Shown: positions 1 through 6,453 of the stretch, in pieces
Numbering within the stretch: position 1 is the stretch's first letter
How the letters are laid out: every line of letters starts with the position of its first letter
Assembly: GCA_023134755.1 (NCBI GenBank)
Contig: JAGLUM010000093.1
Coordinates: forward strand, 1 to 10,623
Direction: 5' to 3'
DNA length: 10,623 nucleotides
Origin: Fidelibacterota bacterium
Lineage (GTDB): Bacteria; Fidelibacterota; Fidelibacteria; Fidelibacterales; Fidelibacteraceae
Translations under genes and position numbers: made by a program
The notes under the pieces: generated by a model
The model's database searches: none
Seen by the model: the letters and a program-made list of their open reading frames with translations, nothing else
What the model was told of the DNA's origin: nothing

Positions 1-64
1 AATGGACAATGGACAATGGACAATGAACAATGAAGAATGAAGAATGAAAGAATATAGTATGAAG
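1..64. repeat. Heptanucleotide tandem repeat island (AATGGAC/AATGAAG type)
   Basis: Bases 1-42 read as six successive 7-base units: AATGGAC three times, then AATGAAC, AATGAAG and AATGAAG. A unit with one extra base follows at 43-50, and decayed units run to about 64. The array starts at the window edge, so its full length is unknown. Because 7 is not a multiple of 3, the frame rotates and no protein is implied. Short heptameric arrays of this kind occur in intergenic DNA of several bacterial groups; a function here cannot be read from the sequence. Confidence 0.85.
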
Positions 65-84
65 TGGAATGTGAAATACCGTGA

Positions 85-104
85 GGGCAAATCATGATTT
101 GCCC
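85..104. repeat. Perfect 20-bp palindrome, REP-like
   Basis: The arm GGGCAAATCA is followed directly by its exact reverse complement TGATTTGCCC. The element sits between the heptamer array and the peroxiredoxin gene and resembles the G-rich-arm palindromes (GGGGC...GCCCC type) dispersed between genes in many environmental genomes. It lies about 60 bases upstream of the likely start codon and has no T tract, so it is not an obvious terminator. It could be a dispersed palindromic repeat, a remnant of a small mobile element, or a protein binding site. The repeat-family reading is from memory and unverified. Confidence 0.6.
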
Positions 105-155
105 ATGAAGAGTTCAAATTCACAATATGTAAAAAAACAAGAAAATTTGAAAAAG

Positions 156-161
156 AAAGGA
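156..161 (+). promoter_or_regulatory. Ribosome binding site fixing the peroxiredoxin start
   Basis: AAAGGA lies six bases before the ATG at 168. It supports this start over the in-frame upstream GTG at 81, whose extension would run straight through the 85-104 palindrome and add a lysine/asparagine-rich tail absent from the family. Confidence 0.7.
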
Positions 162-167
162 TTGATC

Positions 168-851
168 ATGGAAGAAGTAAAAGAAAGATATTCGATGCCG
201 CTGATAGGAGATGATGCACCGGCATTTGAAGCAGTGACCACACAGGGAAAGATTAAATTCCCGGAAGATTATAAAGGGAAATGGGTTGTACTTTTTAGCC
301 ATCCGGCGGATTTTACTCCAGTATGCACAACGGAATTTATGACCTTTGCCAGCATGAAAGAGGAATTTGCAGCCATTAATACCGAACTGATTGGCTTGTC
401 AATTGATAGCCTTTATGCGCATATTGCCTGGTTGCGAACCATCAAAGAAAAAATTGAATACAATGGCATGAAGAATATAGATGTCACGTTTCCTGTAATT
501 GAGGATCTGCGCATGGATGTCGCAAAAAAATATGGGATGATCCAGCCGAATGCATCTACGACACAAGCAGTACGGGCGGTTTTTGTTATTGATCCAAAAG
601 CAAAGATTCGTGCGGTTATTTACTATCCCTTATCAAATGGCCGCAACATGGATGAGATCAAGCGTTTGCTCTTAGCTATGCAGAAATCAGATAAAAAAGG
701 TATTGCAACTCCGGCAAACTGGCAGCCGGGTGATGATGTGATTCTCCCGCCTCCTGGTTCCTGCGGTGCAGCTAAAGAACGAGTGGAATCTGAAGAAAAA
801 GGTAAATACTGTCTGGATTGGTTCATGTGCCTAAGAAAAGATAAATCATAG
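168..851 (+). CDS. Peroxiredoxin, Prx6-type (AhpC/TSA family)
   Basis: A 227-residue cytoplasmic thiol peroxidase predicted to reduce hydrogen peroxide and organic hydroperoxides. The active-site block HPADFTPVCTTEF puts Thr50 and the peroxidatic Cys53 in the PxxxTxxC motif, and Arg136 in AVRAVFVID is the likely third active-site residue. The PVCTTE wording and the C-terminal arm (about residues 180-227, with WQPGDDVILPPP) place it in the Prx6 group with the archaeal/Thermotoga-like enzymes. That subgroup typically carries a CX5C pair near the end; here it is Cys215 and Cys221. An extra Cys199 follows the PPP stretch. Length fits the family. No signal peptide. It appears monocistronic, with repeats upstream and a strong terminator after it. 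The electron donor is not identifiable: no AhpF, thioredoxin or rubredoxin gene adjoins. Family call is firm; the reductive mechanism is inferred. Confidence 0.93.
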   Translation: MEEVKERYSMPLIGDDAPAFEAVTTQGKIKFPEDYKGKWVVLFSHPADFTPVCTTEFMTFASMKEEFAAINTELIGLSIDSLYAHIAWLRTIKEKIEYNGMKNIDVTFPVIEDLRMDVAKKYGMIQPNASTTQAVRAVFVIDPKAKIRAVIYYPLSNGRNMDEIKRLLLAMQKSDKKGIATPANWQPGDDVILPPPGSCGAAKERVESEEKGKYCLDWFMCLRKDKS

Positions 852-866
852 TTTTGCTCATTTTAG

Positions 867-900
867 AAAAAGGCTGTCAGTTGGCAGCCTTTTTCTTTTT
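867..900 (+). terminator. Intrinsic terminator after the peroxiredoxin gene
   Basis: AAAAAGGCTG (867-876) pairs perfectly with CAGCCTTTTT (885-894). Two further inner pairs (one G-T) leave an AGTT tetraloop. The T-rich tract continues to about 901, interrupted by one C. It begins 16 bases after the stop codon and separates this gene from pepF. Confidence 0.88.
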
Positions 901-919
901 TATACAAAAAAATAATAGG

Positions 920-948
920 TTGAAAGAAAAGAAAAAAATGAGTATAAT
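920..948 (+). promoter_or_regulatory. Sigma-70-type promoter for the M3 peptidase gene
   Basis: TTGAAA (920-925) and TATAAT (943-948) are separated by exactly 17 bases, a near-consensus housekeeping promoter. Transcription would start near 955, leaving a leader of about 30 bases before the ATG at 985. With the terminator just upstream, this makes the peptidase gene an independent unit. Confidence 0.75.
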
Positions 949-984
949 TAAAAATTATCTTATAACCTAAAAAGAGGAAATAAT

Positions 985-2862
985 ATGAAACGCATTTTAA
1001 CAATTATCATTAGCATGATAGTACTGGTAAATGTTGTGCTGGCCAATGAAATTGAGCAGGACACGAAGCAAATACCCACCCGTGATGAGATCGCGGAACA
1101 GTATCAATGGAATTTAGAAGATATTTATTCAACCACAGAAGCGTGGGAGAAGGATTTCAAATATGTTAAAGAACATATCGCTGATATACAAAAATACAAA
1201 GGCAAATTGGGGAAATCTGCCAAGAATCTACAGGAATGCCTCACCGGGTCTGAAAAAGTAGAACGTATTATTGATCAACTTTATGTTTATGCTCATCTTT
1301 TAAAAGATCAGGACACAAAAAATACCACAAACCAGGCATTGGCAAACCGTATTGCCAGTTTAAATCAACAGTTTTATCAGGAACGTGCATTTCTCTGGCC
1401 GGAAATCCAGGAAATTCCGGAGAATAAATTAAATAAGTTTGTGAAATCATCCCCCGAGCTTCAAGAATACCGTCATGCCTTTGATGATATGGTTCGTCAG
1501 AAAAAACATATTCTTTCCGAACGCGAAGAAGAGTTGTTGGCTATGGCCGGGAATATGGCACGGGAATTCAGCAGTATCCGTGAAGCATTAACTCAGGCAG
1601 ATATCATTTTTCCTAAAGTTAAAGATGAAGATGGAGACATAATAGAATTATCATACGGACGCTATTATTTTCTGCTGCAATCCAAAGATCCGGAAGTACG
1701 ACGTGCTGCGTTTGAAGGCATATACGGGACCTTTGACAAGTTTAAAAATACCTCTGCCGCCGCGTACCGGGGATCTATAAAGAAAGATATTTTTTATGCC
1801 ACGGCAAGAGGGTATGACAGCTGTATAAAAATGGCTTTGGATGGTGATAATGTTCCGATTGAGGTATATGACAATTTGATCGCTACTGTGCACGAATATA
1901 TGGATCCGCTGCACCGTTATATGAATCTGCGCAAGAAATTAATGGGTGTTGATGAATTGCATCTCTATGATACCAGCGTTCCGATCATTCCTGAATCCGA
2001 AGTAATATATACCTATGAAGAAGCAGTGGAATTGATCATCGATGCTCTTGCAATTATGGGACCGCAATTCCAGGCAGATGCAAAAATGGCTTTAACTTCC
2101 CGCTGGATCGATGTTTATGAAACACGAAATAAACGCTCTGGTGCATACTCCTGGGGTGCCTATGATACACATCCCTATATGCTGATGAATTTCAACGGAA
2201 CCCGAAATAATGTGTTTACTTTGATTCATGAATTAGGACATAGTCTGCATTCGTATTATACAAATCAAACACAGCCCTATCCGACAGCGAACTACTCACT
2301 TTTTGTTGCTGAAGTTGCTTCCACCTTCCTTGAAAACATTTTAATGAATTACATGCTGACTACTATTGAGGATGACAATGAAAAACTCTCATTGCTGGAT
2401 CAGTGGGCAGATAATATTCAAGGGACCTTGTATACTCAAGTCTTATTTGCAGAATTTGAACGTGAAGCCCACCGTCTGGCTGAAAAAGGCGTTCCACTAA
2501 CTGTTGAAACATTAAATACGACCTATTTTGATATTCTAAAATTCTATTATGAGGGTGTCTTAGTACTTGATGATGAATATGCCTTGACATGGAGCCGCAT
2601 TTCACATTTTTATCGTCAATTCTATGTGTATAAATACGCAACCAGTATTTCTGCATCAACAGCTCTCAGCAAAAAAGTAATTGACGGTGAAGAAGGTGCT
2701 TTAGACAGATATATGGAATTTCTGGGCAGCGGGTCCAGCGATTACCCGATTGAATTGCTGAAAAAAGCCGGCGTTGATATGTCTAGTCCGGAACCGATTG
2801 AATATACCCTGGATCTGTTCAATGACATCGTAACGCAAATGGAAGAGCTGATAGAAAAATAA
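985..2862 (+). CDS. pepF: Oligoendopeptidase F-like M3 metallopeptidase with signal peptide
   Basis: A 625-residue zinc peptidase of the thimet/oligoendopeptidase family (M3B), which cleaves short oligopeptides inside a deep channel. The catalytic motif is His415-Glu-Leu-Gly-His419 (IHELGHSLHSYY), with Glu443 in FVAEVAST as the expected third zinc ligand, 28 residues after the first histidine. The N-terminal Oligo_F domain starts around residues 33-50 (IPTRDEIAEQYQWNLEDIY, typical of PepF), and the M3 catalytic domain covers roughly 205-600. Unlike most cytoplasmic PepF enzymes, residues 1-20 form a charged-then-hydrophobic signal-like segment (MKRILTIIISMIVLVNVVLA) with an LA/N cleavage site, so export is likely. 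The start is backed by GAGG at 974-977, seven bases before the ATG. It has its own promoter and terminator. A processed or lipid-anchored form is not indicated, as there is no lipobox cysteine. Confidence 0.94.
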   Translation: MKRILTIIISMIVLVNVVLANEIEQDTKQIPTRDEIAEQYQWNLEDIYSTTEAWEKDFKYVKEHIADIQKYKGKLGKSAKNLQECLTGSEKVERIIDQLYVYAHLLKDQDTKNTTNQALANRIASLNQQFYQERAFLWPEIQEIPENKLNKFVKSSPELQEYRHAFDDMVRQKKHILSEREEELLAMAGNMAREFSSIREALTQADIIFPKVKDEDGDIIELSYGRYYFLLQSKDPEVRRAAFEGIYGTFDKFKNTSAAAYRGSIKKDIFYATARGYDSCIKMALDGDNVPIEVYDNLIATVHEYMDPLHRYMNLRKKLMGVDELHLYDTSVPIIPESEVIYTYEEAVELIIDALAIMGPQFQADAKMALTSRWIDVYETRNKRSGAYSWGAYDTHPYMLMNFNGTRNNVFTLIHELGHSLHSYYTNQTQPYPTANYSLFVAEVASTFLENILMNYMLTTIEDDNEKLSLLDQWADNIQGTLYTQVLFAEFEREAHRLAEKGVPLTVETLNTTYFDILKFYYEGVLVLDDEYALTWSRISHFYRQFYVYKYATSISASTALSKKVIDGEEGALDRYMEFLGSGSSDYPIELLKKAGVDMSSPEPIEYTLDLFNDIVTQMEELIEK

Positions 2863-2883
2863 TATAAATATTATTTACAAATT

Positions 2884-2927
2884 AAAACCTGCGGATATGA
2901 TATTTTTCATGTCTGCAGGTTTTTTTT
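2884..2927 (+). terminator. Intrinsic terminator after pepF
   Basis: AAAACCTGC (2884-2892) pairs with GCAGGTTTT (2915-2923). The stem continues inward for about eight more pairs, including G-T pairs, to a loop near 2901-2906. An uninterrupted run of T ends at 2927. It lies 21 bases after the stop codon. Confidence 0.88.
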
Positions 2928-2982
2928 GAATCCTTAAATTTTAGAAAAAATAAAAAATAACGCGATTCCTTTTGGATATCAT

Positions 2983-3011
2983 TTGAATTATATCCCCAGG
3001 TTTTGTATTAT
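2983..3011 (+). promoter_or_regulatory. Likely sigma-70 promoter of the cupin gene, with overlapping inverted repeat
   Basis: TTGAAT (2983-2988) and TATTAT (3006-3011) are 17 bases apart, with a leader of about 27 bases to the ATG at 3045. An inverted repeat GGATAT (2974-2979)/ATATCC (2990-2995) brackets the -35 box and could be an operator, though six-base arms in AT-rich DNA may be chance. Confidence 0.55.
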
Positions 3012-3030
3012 TCAGAAATTATTAAATATA

Positions 3031-3036
3031 AGAGGA
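3031..3036 (+). promoter_or_regulatory. Ribosome binding site fixing the cupin start
   Basis: AGAGGA lies eight bases before the ATG at 3045. It favours that start over the in-frame TTG at 3003, which falls inside the promoter. Confidence 0.7.
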
Positions 3037-3044
3037 TAAAGAAT

Positions 3045-3395
3045 ATGCTTATTAAATCGTTATTAGCAGTATCAAAAACCAAAGTCGACATGGAAGGTGT
3101 TAAACATGTTTTCCGCCAAGTTCCTATCGGGAAGGCGGATAATACTCCCAATATTTCATTTCGCGTTTTTACAGTGAAACCGGACGGTTATACACCCTAC
3201 CATTCGCATAAATCAGAACATGTTAATTATGTTATTTCCGGCACCGGTGCAATTAAAGACGAGAAAGGGGACCTGCATCCGCTTATGGCCGGTGATTTTT
3301 CTTTAATTCAACCTTGGGAAAAACATCAATACCGCAATATCTCAGAAACAGAGGATATGGTATTTATCTGTGCTGTTTTAAAAGAATACGAATAA
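3045..3395 (+). CDS. Small single-domain cupin with four-histidine metal site
   Basis: A 116-residue protein that is almost entirely one cupin beta-barrel. Motif 1 is GYTPYHSHKSEHVNYVISGTG, with His53, His55 and His59. Motif 2 is GDFSLIQPWEKHQYRN, with His94. The four-histidine pattern and the length match Thermotoga TM1459-type cupins, which bind manganese or another divalent metal through four histidines; the usual cupin glutamate ligand position is not used that way. There is no signal peptide, so it is probably cytoplasmic. The substrate is unknown: small cupins of this kind include dioxygenase-like enzymes, isomerases and sugar binders. It stands alone between a terminator and a convergent unit, so the context does not point to a pathway. 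The fold and metal site are clear; the reaction is not. Confidence 0.88.
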   Translation: MLIKSLLAVSKTKVDMEGVKHVFRQVPIGKADNTPNISFRVFTVKPDGYTPYHSHKSEHVNYVISGTGAIKDEKGDLHPLMAGDFSLIQPWEKHQYRNISETEDMVFICAVLKEYE

Positions 3396-3438
3396 ATCTT
3401 TTATACTAGATTTCATTTTAAAAATATTAAAGAAATAC

Positions 3439-3466
3439 AAAAGCGATATCTTAGGATATCGCTTTT
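3439..3466. terminator. Symmetric bidirectional terminator between convergent cupin and receptor genes
   Basis: A perfect 12-bp stem, AAAAGCGATATC (3439-3450) with GATATCGCTTTT (3455-3466), and a TTAG tetraloop. The A run on one side and T run on the other give a U tract in both directions. It lies 43 bases after the cupin stop and 31 bases past the receptor stop on the other strand, so it can end both transcripts. Confidence 0.85.
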
Positions 3467-3497
3467 GCTATCAAAAACATCAAAAAGAGTAAAATTT

Positions 3498-5849
3498 CTA
3501 TAAATTATTTCCAATGTTTAAACCAATATATATAGTTTTTGGCATGACCGGTCCATAGATATATGCCGGGTCACGATCGATTCCTAAATCATAATCGGAT
3601 TGGAAAGAATTTAAAATGTTTTTAATGCCGCTGTAGATTTGAAGATCTGAGCCATTTAATTGGATTGTATAGCTTATCTTTGCACCAATATCGAAGAATG
3701 TAGGAGATGTACGTAACTCACCTTCTTCAGGGTCGGCAAGAGTATTGCCAAAATAGGGGACAAGCATTTTGCCTGTATATGTTCCGGTAGTTACAATGCT
3801 AAGGTCTTTAAGAATATCCCAATTTAAACTAAAATAGCCGTACGAATCAGGTGTTCTAAAGAATTTTGTTTCGTTAAACTCCTGGGCTTCATCATAAGCG
3901 CTTGATTGTAGCGTAAATCCACTTTGAATAGCTATATTCTGTCGAGTTTGAAGAAAGAATTCCATATTCAACCCTTTAACGGTTGCACCTGATTCTGCAT
4001 TAGTACGTGTGTAAACAACAACACCTTCATCATTAGTTTCTCCAATTTCATTAACAAAAGGATCTAATAGTCGAGTATAAAATCCTTCCATGGTTAGTGA
4101 CAGAGCAATATTCTCCCATATTTTGTTTAGGTCAAGTGATGTCATATAGGTATGTGAATTCTCCTGTTTGAGATCATCGGCATTTACATGTATAACTTGG
4201 CGGACACCTGAGGTTTCAATATGTAAATCTTCATCAAATACTTGTGGTGCTCTGTAGCCATTTGAATAATTCAATCTTGCTTGCAATTCATCGGAGAATG
4301 AATAGAGCAATCCGACGCGTGGACTAAGAACATTTCCACTCTTATTATTATTGATGTCTGTAAGATCAAGAATATCATAATGTTCGAAACGTAATCCCAT
4401 TGAAAGCTTTAGTTTACGTATTGAAATATCCCATTGTGAAAAGAGTCCCGTAGATAGTGATCTTTGATTTGAGATAATAGTGTTATCTCTATGTGGTACG
4501 TCACCGCTAACAGTTATGCTATCAAGATCAGGATATCCCAGTTTTGTATCTGTCAATTTATCAGATTGATGTTCGATTCCTGTGATCATTTGAATTTTAT
4601 TGAAAACGGCATTATAGTTTAGCCCAAAGTTATAGATTAGATCCTTTGTATTCCCATAATCACTTAGTGATTGTTCGGCACCATAATATGAGTCTCGATT
4701 TAAATCTTGAAGAGCAGCAAAGACTTTTAAGTTATCGCTTTCGCGGAAATACTGATCAAAGCTTATGGAAGCACTTTTTAGGTTATGTTGCAAGGCCTCG
4801 GCAATATCGCGTTCATGTAAGGGGTGATTTTGCATATTGCCGCCATCTCGCTTTTCTCTAATATTAAAAAAATCAATAGAGAGTTTATTGCGGTAACCAA
4901 AACGATGGAAAATACGAGTTCCCATTGTTAAATTTTCCATAGGAGCAATTTCTGAGAATGAATCTCCATTGGCATCATACATACCTCTTTCGCGAGAGAA
5001 TCCGTATAAGGCTAAGCCCGTCTTTTTGTCTGGAGATACAACCGATGTATTAAATTTAACTGAATAATCAGAAGCGGTATTTCCATTAGTGGCACTACCA
5101 ATTTGATTAACACTAATGCCAGCTTCATAGGTATTTGTTACCGGATCTTTGAGTATTAGGTTTATCGTACCTGCTATGGCATTAGAACCATACATAGCCG
5201 AGCCACCACCTTTTACTATTTCGATTTGTTCGATTATATTTGATGGAATTAATTCTAATCCATACACTCCGGCTAATCCACTAAAGATGGGGAAGCCGTT
5301 AATAAGGATCTGTGAATACGAACCTTCCATCCCGTTCATTCTTACTTGTGAAAAGCCACAGTTTTGGCAGTTGTTTTCTACACGGAGACCTGGAGTATAA
5401 TTCAATCCTTCAGAAATACTAACAGTTTGGATATCCTCTAACATTCTTAAAGAAATAACATCAACCGGCATAGGTGCCAGTACACGTTTTTCTACGTAAC
5501 GACTGGCAGAGACAATAACATCAGACATATGTAAGACATCTTCTTCAAGAACGATTTTTTTCTCTATCGTTGTGTTTAATTTGGTTGTGATAGCTATCTC
5601 TTTGGTTTTATAACCCATATACGAAATAACTAAAGTATAATTACCTACTGGTGCATGAATTATACTAAAATGACCAGTTTCATCTGTTGCTGTTCCTATG
5701 GTTGTTCCTTTTAGGACAATATTAACGAATGGCAGGTGCTCATCGTTTGACTGTACATCGCCGATAATATTGGCATCTGTATGTTTTTCAGCCGAGAAAG
5801 CAATACTTAAAATAAATAATAAAATAATGAATTTTCTAATAGCTTGCAT
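3498..5849 (-). CDS. TonB-dependent outer-membrane receptor with CarboxypepD_reg-like N-terminal domain
   Basis: A 783-residue outer-membrane active transporter, energised by TonB/ExbBD. Order: signal peptide (about 1-20, ending AFSA); carboxypeptidase-regulatory-like beta domain (about 27-103, including FVNIVLKGTTIGTATDETGHFSI); TonB-box-like segment DVIVSASR (110-117); plug (about 120-237, with VKGGGSAMYGSNAIAGTINLI); then a 22-strand-type barrel to the end. The plug has an unusual Cys161-x-x-Cys164-Gly pair just before the QVRMNGMEG strand. I recall this NCQNCGF signature from one subfamily of FCB receptors, often annotated as ferrienterochelin/colicin type. The start at ATG 5849 is favoured over TTG 5861 because GGGAG sits five bases upstream. 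It is second in a unit behind the histidine-rich membrane protein (45-base gap). Substrate unproven: a metal or metal chelate is inferred from the partner; heme, cobalamin or a siderophore remain possible. Confidence 0.94.
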   Translation of the reverse strand: MQAIRKFIILLFILSIAFSAEKHTDANIIGDVQSNDEHLPFVNIVLKGTTIGTATDETGHFSIIHAPVGNYTLVISYMGYKTKEIAITTKLNTTIEKKIVLEEDVLHMSDVIVSASRYVEKRVLAPMPVDVISLRMLEDIQTVSISEGLNYTPGLRVENNCQNCGFSQVRMNGMEGSYSQILINGFPIFSGLAGVYGLELIPSNIIEQIEIVKGGGSAMYGSNAIAGTINLILKDPVTNTYEAGISVNQIGSATNGNTASDYSVKFNTSVVSPDKKTGLALYGFSRERGMYDANGDSFSEIAPMENLTMGTRIFHRFGYRNKLSIDFFNIREKRDGGNMQNHPLHERDIAEALQHNLKSASISFDQYFRESDNLKVFAALQDLNRDSYYGAEQSLSDYGNTKDLIYNFGLNYNAVFNKIQMITGIEHQSDKLTDTKLGYPDLDSITVSGDVPHRDNTIISNQRSLSTGLFSQWDISIRKLKLSMGLRFEHYDILDLTDINNNKSGNVLSPRVGLLYSFSDELQARLNYSNGYRAPQVFDEDLHIETSGVRQVIHVNADDLKQENSHTYMTSLDLNKIWENIALSLTMEGFYTRLLDPFVNEIGETNDEGVVVYTRTNAESGATVKGLNMEFFLQTRQNIAIQSGFTLQSSAYDEAQEFNETKFFRTPDSYGYFSLNWDILKDLSIVTTGTYTGKMLVPYFGNTLADPEEGELRTSPTFFDIGAKISYTIQLNGSDLQIYSGIKNILNSFQSDYDLGIDRDPAYIYGPVMPKTIYIGLNIGNNL

Positions 5850-5854
5850 AATAA

Positions 5855-5859
5855 CTCCC
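5855..5859 (-). promoter_or_regulatory. Ribosome binding site fixing the receptor start
   Basis: On the minus strand GGGAG lies five bases before the ATG at 5849. The alternative TTG start at 5861 would overlap this site, so translation from the ATG is more likely. Confidence 0.65.
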
Positions 5860-5894
5860 AATTATTTAAATATGATATAAAATTGTATAAGAAT

Positions 5895-6278
5895 TTATAT
5901 CAGAATGGGAGGTGCTCTCTCACAACAAGATTTATGGAAAAATCGTAGATTTGTTTTTTTGTAATAAAATGTTGAAAGTATACGTGTACTTAGTAATAAG
6001 ATTAATAAAAAGATAAGGGTAAATAATAGATTATTGATCAAGTGAATGAACAATAATTCAGCTTTAGAATGTTGATGGTTCACATTATTGGAGCTTTTAT
6101 CACCTTTAAAGGGGTGGGCATGGGTTATAACACGTCCATCAGGTAGTTGGTGGGTATGCAGAAAAAAATAATTATTGATCACCGTGAATAAAATAACAGC
6201 TACCAAAATATAAATAAATACTCTTTGCTTACCATGTCCTAAAGTACTATTTATTTTATTTTTAACTTGTGAATTCAC
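5895..6278 (-). CDS. Small histidine-rich two-helix membrane protein, possible metal-handling partner of the receptor
   Basis: A 127-residue protein of unrecognised function. It has a lysine-rich start (1-19), a first membrane helix (about 20-40), a loop (41-74) and a second helix (about 75-98), then a basic tail. The loop carries three His-x-His pairs: His41-Thr-His43, His53-Ala-His55 followed by PF, and His68-Gln-His70. Cys118-Cys119 and RAPP lie in the tail. The N-terminal charges and topology would put the histidine loop outside the inner membrane. I recall small FCB proteins with an HxH...GxxxxHxHPF...HxH pattern near metal-related genes, but cannot confirm it here. The start is GTG, chosen because AAAAGGA lies just upstream at 6286-6292. 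First gene of the unit with the receptor; strongly AT-rich by eye. Metal binding is inferred from the histidines only. Confidence 0.75.
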   Translation of the reverse strand: MNSQVKNKINSTLGHGKQRVFIYILVAVILFTVINNYFFLHTHQLPDGRVITHAHPFKGDKSSNNVNHQHSKAELLFIHLINNLLFTLIFLLILLLSTRILSTFYYKKTNLRFFHKSCCERAPPILI

Positions 6279-6336
6279 TTATTTTTCCTTTTCCCAAGAT
6301 GTAAACCTACAACGATAATAATAAAAAAACAAACAG

Positions 6337-6357
6337 AATTGAGATTAAATCTCAATT
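6337..6357. promoter_or_regulatory. Putative operator: perfect 21-bp inverted repeat with one-base centre
   Basis: Arms AATTGAGATT (6337-6346) and AATCTCAATT (6348-6357) flank a single A at 6347. An odd-length repeat with a one-base centre (core TGAGATT-N-AATCTCA, 7-1-7) has the geometry of Fur, Zur and PerR boxes. The repeat ends 58 bases before the GTG of the histidine-rich gene and about 96 bases before the divergent carboxypeptidase gene, so either could be controlled. It lacks a following T tract, which argues against a terminator. On the minus strand TTTG (6333-6330) and TAGGTTTA (6309-6302), 20 bases apart, loosely resemble the Bacteroidetes -33/-7 promoter and would lie just downstream of it. 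The regulator is not encoded in this window. Confidence 0.6.
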
Positions 6358-6453
6358 AATTGGTTTTGATGGAGTTTTAAAAATAAAAAATGTTTTTAGA
6401 TATTTACTGAGATACCCTAAATTATGCCTGATGAATTTTAGAAAGGATTACGC

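Noticed and set aside
1-130. CRISPR array or insertion-sequence end at the left edge
   Set aside because: The heptamer units are contiguous with no spacers, and no transposase fragment or terminal inverted repeat pair is visible.
81-167. N-terminal extension of the peroxiredoxin to the GTG at 81
   Set aside because: It would be translated through the 20-bp palindrome, has no ribosome binding site, and adds residues not seen in the family. The ATG at 168 has AAAGGA at good spacing.
916-969. TAGGTT...AACCTA inverted repeat around the pepF promoter
   Set aside because: Arms of six bases separated by 42 bases in AT-rich DNA are easily due to chance; no supporting signal.
2363-2659. 98-codon open frame on the minus strand inside pepF
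   Set aside because: It overlaps the conserved M3 catalytic domain coding region and has no motif or ribosome binding site.
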